NCBI RefSeq assembly: GCF_904063065.1
Contig: NZ_CAJFCL010000004.1
Location: 62,001 to 126,000, forward strand
Length of the DNA: 64,000 nucleotides
Direction of reading: 5' to 3'
DNA from: Pseudomonas paraversuta
GTDB lineage: Bacteria > Pseudomonadota > Gammaproteobacteria > Pseudomonadales > Pseudomonadaceae
The notes under the pieces are model-generated. The model worked only from the letters and a program-made list of their open reading frames with translations. It did not search any database and was not told the origin of the DNA. Made by a program: the position numbers and the translations under genes. Shown piece by piece: positions 39,432-49,523 of the stretch. The number at the start of each line of letters is the position of its first letter. Positions within the stretch are counted from its first letter, which is position 1.

Positions 39432-39531
39432 CCCCAATCCCCTAATCCCTGTAGGAGCGAGCTTGCTCGCGAGCCCTTAAGCGCTCTTGAGAAAAAGCTC
39501 GCGAGCAAGCTCGCTCCTACAGGGATTGGGG
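39432..39531. repeat. Extended REP-type inverted pair, family A, between ureB and ureC
   Basis: The core pair (about 39447-39474 and 39498-39524) has the CTGTAGGAGCGAGCTTGCTC sequence and its inverse. The flanks also pair: CCCCAATCCC at 39432 with GGGATTGGGG at 39522. The outer arms are not part of the standard repeat. Confidence 0.88.
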
Positions 39532-39558
39532 GATGGTTTATATATTTAGGAACTCACT

Positions 39559-41259
<1,701 letters not shown>

Positions 41260-41269
41260 GGGCTGCGGG

Positions 41270-41295
41270 CAGTTCCCCTGGCTGGCGGGGGACTG
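41270..41295 (+). terminator. Hairpin after ureC (weak terminator candidate)
   Basis: CAGTTCCCC pairs with GGGGGACTG (one G-U pair) 10 bases past the ureC stop. There is no T tract, so termination strength is uncertain. Confidence 0.4.
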
Positions 41296-41382
41296 TACCG
41301 GCAAGCGGTTGTATAGAAAGCTGTCGTTAGGGGCTAAGATGCGACACCTTAATTACTATCGCTCTTGCAGCAGGGTCTGGCT

Positions 41383-42516
41383 ATGCGCCTATCTGAATTC
41401 ATCGTGCACAACGCTGATCGTATCGTCGATGAATGGGAGCAGTTCGCCGAAACCATCACCCCGGCTGCCGAATCAATGGACAGCGTGGCCCTGCGCGATC
41501 ATGCCAAGGCCATTCTGCTGGCCGCTGCGCGGGACATGAACACCGCGCAAACCGCCAGCGAACAACAGGCCAAGGCCGAGGGCGAAGGGCCGGAAAAAAC
41601 CCCGAGCCTGGACGTTGCCGCCGCCAGCCATGGCGAACTGCGCCATACCGTGGGCTTTGATCTGGTGCAGATGACCTCCGAGTTCCGGCACTTGCGCGCC
41701 TGCGTGATCCGCTTGTGGGTCGCCAGCCTCGAAACTCTGGAGCTGAGCTACTTGCAGGACATGATCCGGTTCAATGAGGCCATTGATGAGGCGCTGGCCG
41801 AATCCACCGAGGCCTACGCCGAGCAGGTCAACCGCTCGCGGGATATCTTCCTGGCGATTCTGGGCCATGACCTGCGCGCGCCGTTGCAAGCGGTGAGCAT
41901 GTCCACCGAAATGCTGGAACGCAAAATTACCCTGGATGCCAACGCCCTGAATTACGTCAAGGCGATCAAGACCGGGGCGCGCCACATGCAGGCGATGGTC
42001 AGTGATCTGCTGGAGTTTGTGCGCAGCCGCCTGGGTACGCAGTTGCCTGTGGAACCCTGCGCCATGAACCTGGCCCAGGCTTGTCAGACCGCACTGGACC
42101 AGGCCGGCGCCGGACACCCCAAGTGTGAGCAGAGCTTGCAGGTTAACGGCAATGTTGAAGGCCACTGGGACCCTCGACGCCTCGACCAGCTGCTGCAGAA
42201 CCTGATCGGCAATGCGTTGCAGCATGGCGCCAGCGAAGGCGCGGTGACCCTGATCCTGAACGGAACTGACGACCACGTGACCCTGCGGGTGCACAACAAC
42301 GGCACCCCGATTGCAGAGGAGGCGCTGGCCACCCTGTTCGACCCGTTGGTACGCAGCCCGAGCGAAGACATTGGCCACCCGGGCGCATCCACCAGCCTTG
42401 GCCTGGGCTTGTTCATCGTCAAGGAAGTGGTAGACGCGCACCATGGCAGCATCGAAGTGTCCTCGACCGAAGCCGAGGGCACGACGTTTACCGTGGTGTT
42501 GCCCAAACAGATCTGA
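41383..42516 (+). CDS. Sensor histidine kinase with N-terminal RsbRD-type domain
   Basis: A 377-aa soluble kinase without membrane segments. Residues 1-150 resemble the RsbRD N-terminal domain (MRLSEFIVHNADRIVDEWEQF). HisKA follows with the phospho-acceptor in FLAILGHDLRAPLQAVSM. The ATPase domain has its N-box LLQNLIGNALQHG and GLGLFIVKEVV. No receiver domain or adjacent response regulator is present, so the partner is unknown. The ATG at 41383 is used; the upstream TTG is less likely. Confidence 0.82.
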   Translation: MRLSEFIVHNADRIVDEWEQFAETITPAAESMDSVALRDHAKAILLAAARDMNTAQTASEQQAKAEGEGPEKTPSLDVAAASHGELRHTVGFDLVQMTSEFRHLRACVIRLWVASLETLELSYLQDMIRFNEAIDEALAESTEAYAEQVNRSRDIFLAILGHDLRAPLQAVSMSTEMLERKITLDANALNYVKAIKTGARHMQAMVSDLLEFVRSRLGTQLPVEPCAMNLAQACQTALDQAGAGHPKCEQSLQVNGNVEGHWDPRRLDQLLQNLIGNALQHGASEGAVTLILNGTDDHVTLRVHNNGTPIAEEALATLFDPLVRSPSEDIGHPGASTSLGLGLFIVKEVVDAHHGSIEVSSTEAEGTTFTVVLPKQI

Positions 42517-42530
42517 CAGATAAAAAACCC

Positions 42531-42625
42531 GTAGGAGCGAGCTTGCCTCGCGAGCTGTATCTGGCGTGCTGCACGCTAATGTGAACAGCTATCTGAAAAG
42601 ATCGCGAGGCTAGCTCGCTCCTACA
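42531..42625. repeat. REP-type inverted pair, family A, wide spacer
   Basis: GTAGGAGCGAGCTTGCCTCG and an inverted copy ending in AGCTCGCTCCTAC enclose about 50 bases. Located between the convergent kinase and cbpM genes. Confidence 0.85.
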
Positions 42626-42637
42626 GTACGGTCGCGG

Positions 42638-42946
42638 CTACAGGTCGCCGACAAAGCGGCCCAGTTGCTGCTTGAGCCGCTGGTTCTCGGCCCGCAATTG
42701 CTGCACTTCCTCGATCAGGTCCAGCGCCAGGGCGACGCCTTCCCACTCCATCTCCAGGTCGTGGTGCAGCTTGGTCGCACGCTGTGCGATGGCCAGCTCG
42801 TAGTCTTCAAAACGCCACACGTCCGGCGTGCGGCCCTGAGGTTCGATAATTCCGTGTTCGACAATCTCTATCACGTAAGTGGCCGGGATGCCGGCCTCTT
42901 CGCAGAACCTTTCCATGTCCAGCTGAACGATCAGGGTGCTGCTCAT
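42638..42946 (-). CDS. cbpM: Chaperone modulator CbpM
   Basis: Small MerR-like inhibitor of the co-chaperone CbpA. The 102-aa product has the helix-turn-helix-like N-terminal part (LDMERFCEEAGIPATYVIEIVEHGIIEP) and a C-terminal coiled coil (VQQLRAENQRLKQQLGRF). It is immediately downstream of cbpA, with only 2 bp between the genes, as in E. coli. Confidence 0.9.
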   Translation of the reverse strand: MSSTLIVQLDMERFCEEAGIPATYVIEIVEHGIIEPQGRTPDVWRFEDYELAIAQRATKLHHDLEMEWEGVALALDLIEEVQQLRAENQRLKQQLGRFVGDL

Positions 42947-42948
42947 GA

Positions 42949-43860
42949 TCAGTTACTCCATTGGGCTCTCGGATCGAATGCCGATTTGTCGGCCAGGTCT
43001 TGCCACAGGGCTTTTGTGGCCTCGTCGCTCTGTTTCGGCATGACCACTTTCAATTGGGCATACAAATCACCACGCTCGCCTTGCTTGTTCGCCAGGCCAT
43101 GGCCTTTGATGCGCAAGCGTTGACCGCTCTGGCTGTCCGGACGGATGGTCAGGTTGATTTTGCTGGTCAGGGTCGGCACGGCCACTTTGGCCCCCAGAGC
43201 AGCTTCCCACGGCGCCACTGGCACCGTGATCACCAGATCATGACCTTCAACATCGAACTTCGGATGCGGAGCAAAGCGGATGATCAGGTACAGATCGCCA
43301 TTGGCACCGCCACCCACGCCCGGACCGCCCTGCCCTTTAAGGCGGATGCGCTCACCGTCGGTGACACCGGCCGGGATTTTCACGTTAAGCGTTTTGTTGG
43401 CGCCGCCAATCTGGAAGCTGATCTGCTTCGATTCGCCGGACAGGGTTTCTTCAAGGAAAATCGGCAGTTCCATTTCTACATCCTGTCCACGACGTCCCGC
43501 ACTGCGGCCGCTCTGGCCGCCGAAGCCATTACCGCGCGAACCGAAGATCGAGCTGAAAAAGTCTGAAAAATCGCCTTGATCCTCGAAACCACCGCTCGAG
43601 TGCCCTTGCCAGCCCGGCGGCCCCTGGAATGGCTGCCCATGTTGACCGTACTTGCGCATTTCATCGTATTCGGCGCGCTTGTCGGCACTTTTCAGGGCTT
43701 CATACGCTTCGTTGACGTCCTTGAATTTCTCCTCGGCGTCCTTTTCCTTGCTCACATCCGGGTGATACTTGCGCGCGAGCTTGCGATAAGCGGTCTTGAT
43801 CGCCTTATCGTCAGCCGTGGGCTCGACACCCAGGATTTTGTAATAGTCTTTGAAGTCCAT
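42949..43860 (-). CDS. cbpA: DnaJ-family curved-DNA-binding co-chaperone CbpA
   Basis: Hsp40 co-chaperone and nucleoid protein, 303 aa. The N-terminal J domain ([18 protein letters not shown], with HPD in [11 protein letters not shown]) is followed by a Gly/Phe-rich linker and two beta-barrel domains resembling the DnaJ C-terminal part. It lacks the zinc finger, as expected for CbpA. The start at 43860 gives [12 protein letters not shown], the family N terminus. cbpM follows directly. Confidence 0.93.
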   Translation of the reverse strand: MDFKDYYKILGVEPTADDKAIKTAYRKLARKYHPDVSKEKDAEEKFKDVNEAYEALKSADKRAEYDEMRKYGQHGQPFQGPPGWQGHSSGGFEDQGDFSDFFSSIFGSRGNGFGGQSGRSAGRRGQDVEMELPIFLEETLSGESKQISFQIGGANKTLNVKIPAGVTDGERIRLKGQGGPGVGGGANGDLYLIIRFAPHPKFDVEGHDLVITVPVAPWEAALGAKVAVPTLTSKINLTIRPDSQSGQRLRIKGHGLANKQGERGDLYAQLKVVMPKQSDEATKALWQDLADKSAFDPRAQWSN

Positions 43861-44141
43861 GTAAGGATCACCATCCGTTATCAATATCGCGCAGCTCGAA
43901 GCCACCCAGAATGCTCTGGTTGACCGGCCCGGGGGTTGACCGATCTCAATCCTGTGACTGACCAGCGCTGCAAAAGTTTATCGGCAGCCTTAAGACCGCC
44001 AAACCAATGTCTGGAAGTTTGGGGGTGAAGGATAGTCTTTCAAGGGGATTAAAACCTGCGATTTAAAGAATCGTCGCGCTTCGATTCTGCGAGCGTCTGG
44101 CATACACTGCGCGGCCGTTTTTTAACCGGAACTCGAAAGAC

Positions 44142-45407
44142 ATGAAAAGCGCCACTCCAGCACGTGCCTGCGGCATCGACTTTGGCACGTCCAACTCCAC
44201 CGTCGGCTGGCTGCGCCCAGGCGTGGAAACCCTCATCGCGCTGGAGGACGACAAGATCACCCTGCCCTCCGTAGTGTTCTTCAACATTGAAGAGCGCCGC
44301 CCGGTGTATGGCCGTCTGGCGCTGCATGAGTATCTGGAAGGCTACGAAGGCCGCCTGATGCGCTCGCTCAAGAGCCTGTTGGGTTCCAAGCTGATCAAGC
44401 ACGACACCAGCGTTTTGGGCACGGCCATGCCGTTCAAGGACCTGTTGGGGCTGTTTATCGCCCAGCTTAAAAAGCGCGCCGAAGCGACCGCGGGCCGTGA
44501 ATTTGAAGAAGTGGTGCTGGGCCGCCCGGTGTATTTCGTCGATGACGATCCGCTGGCCGACCAGGAAGCCGAGAACACCCTGACCGACGTGGCCCGCGCC
44601 ATCGGCTTCAAGGAAGTCTCGTTCCAGTACGAGCCCATTGCCGCAGCGTTCGACTATGAGTCGACCATCCAGCGCGAAGAGCTGGTGCTGATTGTCGATA
44701 TCGGCGGTGGTACCTCCGACTTCTCGCTGGTGCGCCTGTCCCCTGAGCGCCGTGGCATGGACCATCGCCAGGACGACATCCTGGCCACGGGCGGCGTGCA
44801 CGTGGGCGGTACCGACTTCGACAAGCAACTGAGCCTGCAAGGGGTCATGCCGCTGTTCGGCTACGGTAGCCGGATGAAAAGCGGGGCCTACATGCCCACC
44901 AGTCATCACATGAACCTGGCGACCTGGCACACCATCAACTCGGTGTATGCACAGAAAACCCAGATCGCGCTGAACAGCATGCGCTACGACATCGTCGATA
45001 CCGGCGGGATTGACCGCTTGTTCAAGTTGATCGAACAGCGCGCCGGTCACTGGCTGGCGATGGAAATCGAAGAAACCAAAATCGAACTGACCCACGCCCA
45101 GAGCCGCCATGTGCCGCTGGACCGGGTAGAACCGGGGCTAAGTGTCGAACTGAGCCGGGCGCTGTTTGAAGCCTCCATCGACAACCAGCTGGAGCGCATC
45201 CGCAACAGCGTGACTGACTTGCTCAGCAGTGCGGGCGTGGGTGTCGAGCAGGTGGATACGGTGTTCTTCACCGGCGGCTCGAGCGGTATTCCGGCGCTGC
45301 GCCAGAGCGTCGCGGCCATGCTGCCCAACGCCCATCACGTCGAAGGCAACATCTTCGGCAGCATCGGCAGCGGTTTGGCGATTGAAGCCAAAAAGCGTTA
45401 CGGCTAA
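44142..45407 (+). CDS. Hsp70 family protein, YegD-like
   Basis: A 421-aa ATPase of the actin/Hsp70 fold, lacking the usual substrate-binding lid. Phosphate-binding motifs are GIDFGTSNSTVGWL, LIVDIGGGTSDFSLVRLS and FFTGGSSGIPALRQSV. It resembles E. coli YegD, whose function is not established. It is divergent from cbpA, so an Hsp40-like and an Hsp70-like gene share a 281-bp intergenic region. Confidence 0.88.
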   Translation: MKSATPARACGIDFGTSNSTVGWLRPGVETLIALEDDKITLPSVVFFNIEERRPVYGRLALHEYLEGYEGRLMRSLKSLLGSKLIKHDTSVLGTAMPFKDLLGLFIAQLKKRAEATAGREFEEVVLGRPVYFVDDDPLADQEAENTLTDVARAIGFKEVSFQYEPIAAAFDYESTIQREELVLIVDIGGGTSDFSLVRLSPERRGMDHRQDDILATGGVHVGGTDFDKQLSLQGVMPLFGYGSRMKSGAYMPTSHHMNLATWHTINSVYAQKTQIALNSMRYDIVDTGGIDRLFKLIEQRAGHWLAMEIEETKIELTHAQSRHVPLDRVEPGLSVELSRALFEASIDNQLERIRNSVTDLLSSAGVGVEQVDTVFFTGGSSGIPALRQSVAAMLPNAHHVEGNIFGSIGSGLAIEAKKRYG

Positions 45408-45414
45408 AACCACA

Positions 45415-45451
45415 CCCTTGTCGCTGCCGCAGCCTGCGGCAGCGACAAGGG
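45415..45451. terminator. Bidirectional 18-base-arm palindrome
   Basis: Arms at 45415-45432 and 45434-45451 are perfectly complementary (CCCTTGTCGCTGCCGCAG and its inverse). They lie between the convergent Hsp70-like and AI-2E genes, so this is a strong candidate for a shared terminator even without a T tract. Confidence 0.65.
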
Positions 45452-45459
45452 ATTGCGGG

Positions 45460-46470
45460 TTAGACCAGCTCCATCTGCTTGAGCTCACTCTTCAGATACG
45501 CATAGTAAATCGGCCCGGCCACCACCCCCGGCAGGCCGAAGGCTGCCTCGAATACCAGCATCGCCAGCAGTAGCTCCCAGGATTTGGCACTGATCTGGCC
45601 GCCAACGATCTTGGCATTGAGGAAGTATTCCAGCTTGTGGATAACGATCAGATAGCCCAGAGCCCCTACCGCGACCCAGATCGACAGGGACAAGCCGACG
45701 ATGGTGATCAGGGTGTTGGAGATCAGGTTACCTATCACTGGCAGCAGCCCCAGCAGGAAGGTCAGCACAATCAGGGTTTTGGTCAGCGGCAAATGCACGC
45801 CGAACAGCGGCAGGATCACCGCCAGAAACACCCCGGTGAACACGGTATTGAGCAGCGCGATTTTGATCTGCGCAAACACGATGTTGCGAAACGCCTGCAC
45901 CAGCAGGTGCAAACGGTCGAACAGCGCGGCTGACAGGGGCTTGCGACGGCTGACATCCGGGATGCGCTGCAACGCGATGATGGCGCCCAGCACCATGCCA
46001 ATCAGCAACGTCACGAACATGTGCGCGGCGTCTTTGCCCACCAGTTGCAGATCGCTGAGGTGTTTGTTGCCCCATTCGCCGATCGCCACCCTGAACTCGG
46101 CCGCGCTGGCCGGCAGATAGCTGTCCAGAAACGGCGGCAATTGACCCCGCGCCCGGTCGACCACGACCATGAATTTATTCAGCGATGCCCCGGGGTTTTC
46201 TGCTTCGTGCAGCAAGAAGCTGATGGCGCCGGCAAAAATCAACGCCAGCACGCTGACCACCAGAGTGCCCAGCAATGCCACCGCCAGCCAGCGCGCCCGG
46301 CGCCCGGCGATCAGCCGCTGCAGTTGTGGCGTGAGCATGTTGACCAGTTCGTAAACCAGCAACCCGGCCAGCAGGCTGGGCAACAGGCGCAACGGAAAAA
46401 CCAGCAACAAGCCGCCAGCGATGATGAGGTAACTGGCGAACAAAATGTGACGCTGAGAAAACGATGGCAT
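45460..46470 (-). CDS. AI-2E family transporter
   Basis: A 336-aa inner-membrane protein with about seven helices and a periplasmic region around residues 90-150. It contains the family pattern FLLGLLPVIGNLISNTLITIVGLS and a C-terminal GLPGVVAGPIYYAYLKSEL. The family includes exporters of autoinducer-2 and Na+/H+ antiporters, so the substrate cannot be assigned. Monocistronic. Confidence 0.82.
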   Translation of the reverse strand: MPSFSQRHILFASYLIIAGGLLLVFPLRLLPSLLAGLLVYELVNMLTPQLQRLIAGRRARWLAVALLGTLVVSVLALIFAGAISFLLHEAENPGASLNKFMVVVDRARGQLPPFLDSYLPASAAEFRVAIGEWGNKHLSDLQLVGKDAAHMFVTLLIGMVLGAIIALQRIPDVSRRKPLSAALFDRLHLLVQAFRNIVFAQIKIALLNTVFTGVFLAVILPLFGVHLPLTKTLIVLTFLLGLLPVIGNLISNTLITIVGLSLSIWVAVGALGYLIVIHKLEYFLNAKIVGGQISAKSWELLLAMLVFEAAFGLPGVVAGPIYYAYLKSELKQMELV

Positions 46471-46556
46471 ACAGCCTCAAAACAAGCAGCGCGAAAGGAC
46501 AGGCAGTCTGCCAGCCTTCAGCGGGCAGCACTAGAAGTTGTGACGTTGCCCTGCTA

Positions 46557-46623
46557 CCTGCAGGCGCGGCTTGCCCGCGATTGCAGCGGATCTGCAGGCG
46601 TCGCGAGCAAGCCCGTTGCTGCC
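46557..46623. repeat. Degenerate family A REP pair
   Basis: CTGCAGGCGCGGCTTGCCCGCGA and a diverged inverted arm (GTCGCGAGCAAGCCCG) upstream of the AI-2E start. Several mismatches indicate an old copy. Confidence 0.55.
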
Positions 46624-46630
46624 GGGGGCT

Positions 46631-46921
46631 TTATTTCTTCTTCAGGCAATCGCTCATAAAAGCTTTGCGTGCATCGCCTTTGAGGGCCTGGGTGCCGGCA
46701 GTGGCGTTACAGGTTTTCATTTTTTCCTGCTGAGTCGCAGGGGCCGCCGGGGCGGCTTTAAGGCAAGTGCTCATAAACGCTTTGCGCTCATCGCCCTTGA
46801 GGGCCTTGGCACTCGCATCGGCATTGCAGGTGGTCATTTTGTTTTGCTGGGCCGTGGCCGCAAAACCCTGGGAGCACAGCAACAAGCCCATCATCAGCAG
46901 AGGAATACGCAGCTTCGTCAT
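46631..46921 (-). CDS. PsiF repeat family exported protein
   Basis: A 96-aa periplasmic protein with a signal peptide ending near CSQGFA. It has two PsiF repeats, each with a Cys-Asn start and a closing cysteine (KMTTCNADASAKALKGDERK then KMKTCNATAGTQALKGDARK). PsiF was named for phosphate-starvation induction in E. coli; its role is unknown. Confidence 0.85.
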   Translation of the reverse strand: MTKLRIPLLMMGLLLCSQGFAATAQQNKMTTCNADASAKALKGDERKAFMSTCLKAAPAAPATQQEKMKTCNATAGTQALKGDARKAFMSDCLKKK

Positions 46922-46985
46922 GGAGTTTTCTCCTTATGGCCGCACCGAGTGGCAGCGGACTGCTCTGGAGTGTAGACAAACTCTG

Positions 46986-47774
46986 TTACATCACGCCCCG
47001 GGCCTGACGCCGATATTGCTCCGGCGTGCAGCCGGCCTGACGGGCGAACATGGCGATAAACGCCGATGAGGTGCTGTAGCCCAGATCAAAACCCACGTCC
47101 TGCACGCTGCGCGAAGACTCCAGCGCTTCAATCGCCGCCAGAAACCGCAGGCGTTGCCGCCACTCGCCGAAGCTCATGCCCAGTTCCCGGACAAACAGTC
47201 GCGCCAGGGTCCGCTCGCTGACATGCACCTGAGCGGCCCACTGCCCAAGCGGCCGATTGTCGCCGGGCTGGCTCTGCAGGGCCTCAAGGACCACCTGCAG
47301 GCCGGGATGACGGGCGTAAGGCAAATAGCACTGATGCACAGGTGCCTGGCGCAACTGATCGACCAGAACCTGGGCCAGTCTCTTGTCGGACTCGCTTTGG
47401 GGAATGTTGATGTCGCGCCGGGCAAAGTCGCTGAGGATGGCTTTGAGAATGTCGCTGATGGCCAGCGTCACCGGAGTCTTGGGCAGGTGCCGGCAATGGA
47501 CGACATCCAGGTAGACCGAACGATAGACAATCGCCTGCGGGTTATAGGCGCTGTGCTCGGTATGGGGCGGGACCCAGACCGCGTACTGCGGCGGTGACAT
47601 GAAGCGCTGGCCGTTGACCTCGTAGCGCATCACCCCGTGGGCCACATAGTCCAGCGAGCCCCAGGCATGGACATGGGGCGCAGCATGGCTGTCGGCATCA
47701 AATTCGGCATAACGGAAGTACACCGGGGCCGGCAAGCCGTCGAATTCGGGAACGTTGATCAGATTCTTGCGCAT
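46986..47774 (-). CDS. AraC family transcriptional regulator
   Basis: A 262-aa regulator. The N-terminal cupin-like sensing domain includes PHVHAWGSLDYVAHGVMRYE and MSPPQYAVWVPPHTEHSAY. The C-terminal AraC helix-turn-helix pair includes VSERTLARLFVRELGMSFGEW and DVGFDLGYSTSSAFIAMFARQ. It resembles the NimR type. Divergent from an EamA exporter gene, with 97 bp between the starts, it probably controls that exporter. Confidence 0.88.
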   Translation of the reverse strand: MRKNLINVPEFDGLPAPVYFRYAEFDADSHAAPHVHAWGSLDYVAHGVMRYEVNGQRFMSPPQYAVWVPPHTEHSAYNPQAIVYRSVYLDVVHCRHLPKTPVTLAISDILKAILSDFARRDINIPQSESDKRLAQVLVDQLRQAPVHQCYLPYARHPGLQVVLEALQSQPGDNRPLGQWAAQVHVSERTLARLFVRELGMSFGEWRQRLRFLAAIEALESSRSVQDVGFDLGYSTSSAFIAMFARQAGCTPEQYRRQARGVM

Positions 47775-47871
47775 GCTGTCTGGATTCAGGGGGAGATTGG
47801 CCGGATCGAAGTATAGGCTTGCAGACAGACAGGCGGATAATCGCTGCTCATTAACCCTGTGGTTGTTCCTG

Positions 47872-48759
47872 ATGCAATACGCTTACCCGCTACTGGCCAT
47901 TTTTATCTGGGCCGGCAATACCGTAATCAACAAACTCGCGGTCGGCGCCATCTTCCCGTCCGAGATCGGCTTCTATCGCTGGCTGCTGGCCGGCCTGCTG
48001 TTCACCCCGTTCATGCTCAAACCGGTGATCGCCAACTGGTCGGTGATCCGCCCCAATCTGGGCAAGATCTTTGTCCTCGGCGTGCTGGGCATGGCGATTT
48101 ATCAAAGCCTGGCCTACTACGCCGCAGCCCGGACTTCGGCCACCAACATGGGGATCATCCTGTCGTTGATGCCGTTGATGGTGCTGGCCATGTCGATCAT
48201 CAGCCTGGGGCAGCGTCTTACCGCCGGAGCCCTGGTCGGCGCGATCGTATCCTTTGTCGGCGTGCTGGTGGTGGTATCGAGCGGCAGCTTCAGTGCCCTG
48301 CTTGACCACGGCCTCAACCTGGGCGACGCGATGATGCTGATTGCCACTCTGGCCTATGCGATCTACAGCACCTTGCTGAAAAAATGGCAGTTGCGCCTGC
48401 CTCCCCTGCAGATGCTGTACATGCAGATCCTGGTGGCGATTGTGGTGTTGCTGCCGTTGTACCTGATGTCACCCAAGACCGGCCTTACGGTGCACAACAT
48501 CGGGCTGGTGCTGTATGCCTGTATTCTGGCCTCCATGCTGGCACCTTTGGCCTGGATGAAAGCCGTCACCGTGCTGGGCCCGAGCCGCACCACGCTGTTC
48601 TTCAACCTGTTGCCGCTGATCACGGCGCTGATTGCCGCGGTGGTGCTCAAAGAGCAACTGCATGCTTACCACCTGATTGGTGGCGCACTGACCCTGGCCG
48701 GGGTAATCCTCTCGGAACGCTGGACCACGCCCCTGAGAAAGACACCAAAAATCGGATAA
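47872..48759 (+). CDS. EamA/DMT family transporter
   Basis: A 295-aa inner-membrane protein of ten helices, built from two EamA repeats (the first around AIFIWAGNTVINKLAVGAIFP, the second around ATLAYAIYSTLLKKWQLRL). It is a probable exporter of a small metabolite or drug. The ATG at 47872 matches the family start MQYAYPLLAIFIW; the frame extends upstream but overlaps the divergent regulator. Regulation by the neighbouring AraC protein is inferred from the arrangement. Confidence 0.85.
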   Translation: MQYAYPLLAIFIWAGNTVINKLAVGAIFPSEIGFYRWLLAGLLFTPFMLKPVIANWSVIRPNLGKIFVLGVLGMAIYQSLAYYAAARTSATNMGIILSLMPLMVLAMSIISLGQRLTAGALVGAIVSFVGVLVVVSSGSFSALLDHGLNLGDAMMLIATLAYAIYSTLLKKWQLRLPPLQMLYMQILVAIVVLLPLYLMSPKTGLTVHNIGLVLYACILASMLAPLAWMKAVTVLGPSRTTLFFNLLPLITALIAAVVLKEQLHAYHLIGGALTLAGVILSERWTTPLRKTPKIG

Positions 48760-48845
48760 AACTTTCTCCTCGCGCTGAACTCACAACTTGTGAACCGATC
48801 TTGCCAGCAGAGCAAGGCGGCAACCTGATGAGTAAGGAGATTGAA

Positions 48846-49376
48846 ATGAGCGACATGCAATTAACCGATAAAAAGACCCTGCGCGAACGTGCCCGCAAGA
48901 ACGTCGAAGAAGGTGCTGTCACTGAAGGCTACAGCGCCAACCGCGAAGAGATCCTTCGCCTGCTCAACGAATCCCTGGCCACCGAGTGGGTGTGCGTGCT
49001 GCGCTACAAGCGCCACTACTTCATGGCTACCGGGATCAAGGCCCACGTGGCCGCGCAAGAGTTCCTGGAGCACGCCACCCAGGAGATGGAGCACGCCGAC
49101 AAACTGGCCGAGCGCATTGTGCAACTGGGTGGCGAACCTGAATTCAACCCCGACCTGCTGTCGAAAAATTCCCACGCCCAGTACGTCGCGGGCAAAAACC
49201 TGAAGGAAATGGTTTACGAAGATTTGGTGGCCGAGCGCATTGCGGTCGACAGCTATCGCGAAATCATTCAGTACATCGGCGACAAGGATCCGACCACACG
49301 CCGGATTTTCGAAGAAATCCTCGCCCAAGAGGAAGAGCATGCCGATGACATGGCGGATCTGCTCAAAGGGCTGTAA
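48846..49376 (+). CDS. Ferritin-like / bacterioferritin-like iron-storage protein
   Basis: A 176-aa four-helix ferritin-like protein. Probable di-iron ligands are seen in LATEWVCVLRYKRHY, FLEHATQEMEHADKLAERI, DLVAERIAVDSYREI and LAQEEEHADDMADLL. It resembles the Dps-like/bacterioferritin group rather than classical FtnA. The ATG at 48846 is chosen because TAAGGAG (48833-48839) lies 6 bases before it; the ATG at 48828 lacks a site. A strong terminator follows. Confidence 0.82.
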   Translation: MSDMQLTDKKTLRERARKNVEEGAVTEGYSANREEILRLLNESLATEWVCVLRYKRHYFMATGIKAHVAAQEFLEHATQEMEHADKLAERIVQLGGEPEFNPDLLSKNSHAQYVAGKNLKEMVYEDLVAERIAVDSYREIIQYIGDKDPTTRRIFEEILAQEEEHADDMADLLKGL

Positions 49377-49393
49377 ACAGACCCGCAAATGCA

Positions 49394-49432
49394 AATGCCC
49401 GCCCCCATGTGATGAGGGGCGGGCATTTTTTT
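49394..49432 (+). terminator. Intrinsic terminator after the ferritin-like gene
   Basis: Twelve-base arms AATGCCCGCCCC and GGGGCGGGCATT around a ten-base loop, followed by TTTTT. A textbook intrinsic terminator. Confidence 0.92.
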
Positions 49433-49458
49433 GTCTGGATCAAGCCGCCAGCACTGGC

Positions 49459-49512
49459 CTGCAGGAGCGAGCTTGCTGGCGATCTTTTGATCTTAAAAGC
49501 TCGCTCCTGCAG
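49459..49512. repeat. REP-type pair, family A, one degenerate arm
   Basis: CTGCAGGAGCGAGCTTGCTG and a shortened inverted arm AAGCTCGCTCCTGCAG, between the convergent ferritin-like and AsmA genes. Confidence 0.75.
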
Positions 49513-49523
49513 GGTTTGTGGGG

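Noticed and set aside
41270..41295. Hairpin after ureC considered as the operator for the following kinase gene
   Set aside because: Its position immediately after the ureC stop fits a terminator better, and nothing links it to a known regulator.
43861..44141. Heat-shock (sigma-32) promoters for cbpA and the Hsp70-like gene
   Set aside because: Fragments such as TTGAGA and CCCC occur on the cbpA strand, but spacing and the -10 element do not match well enough to call.
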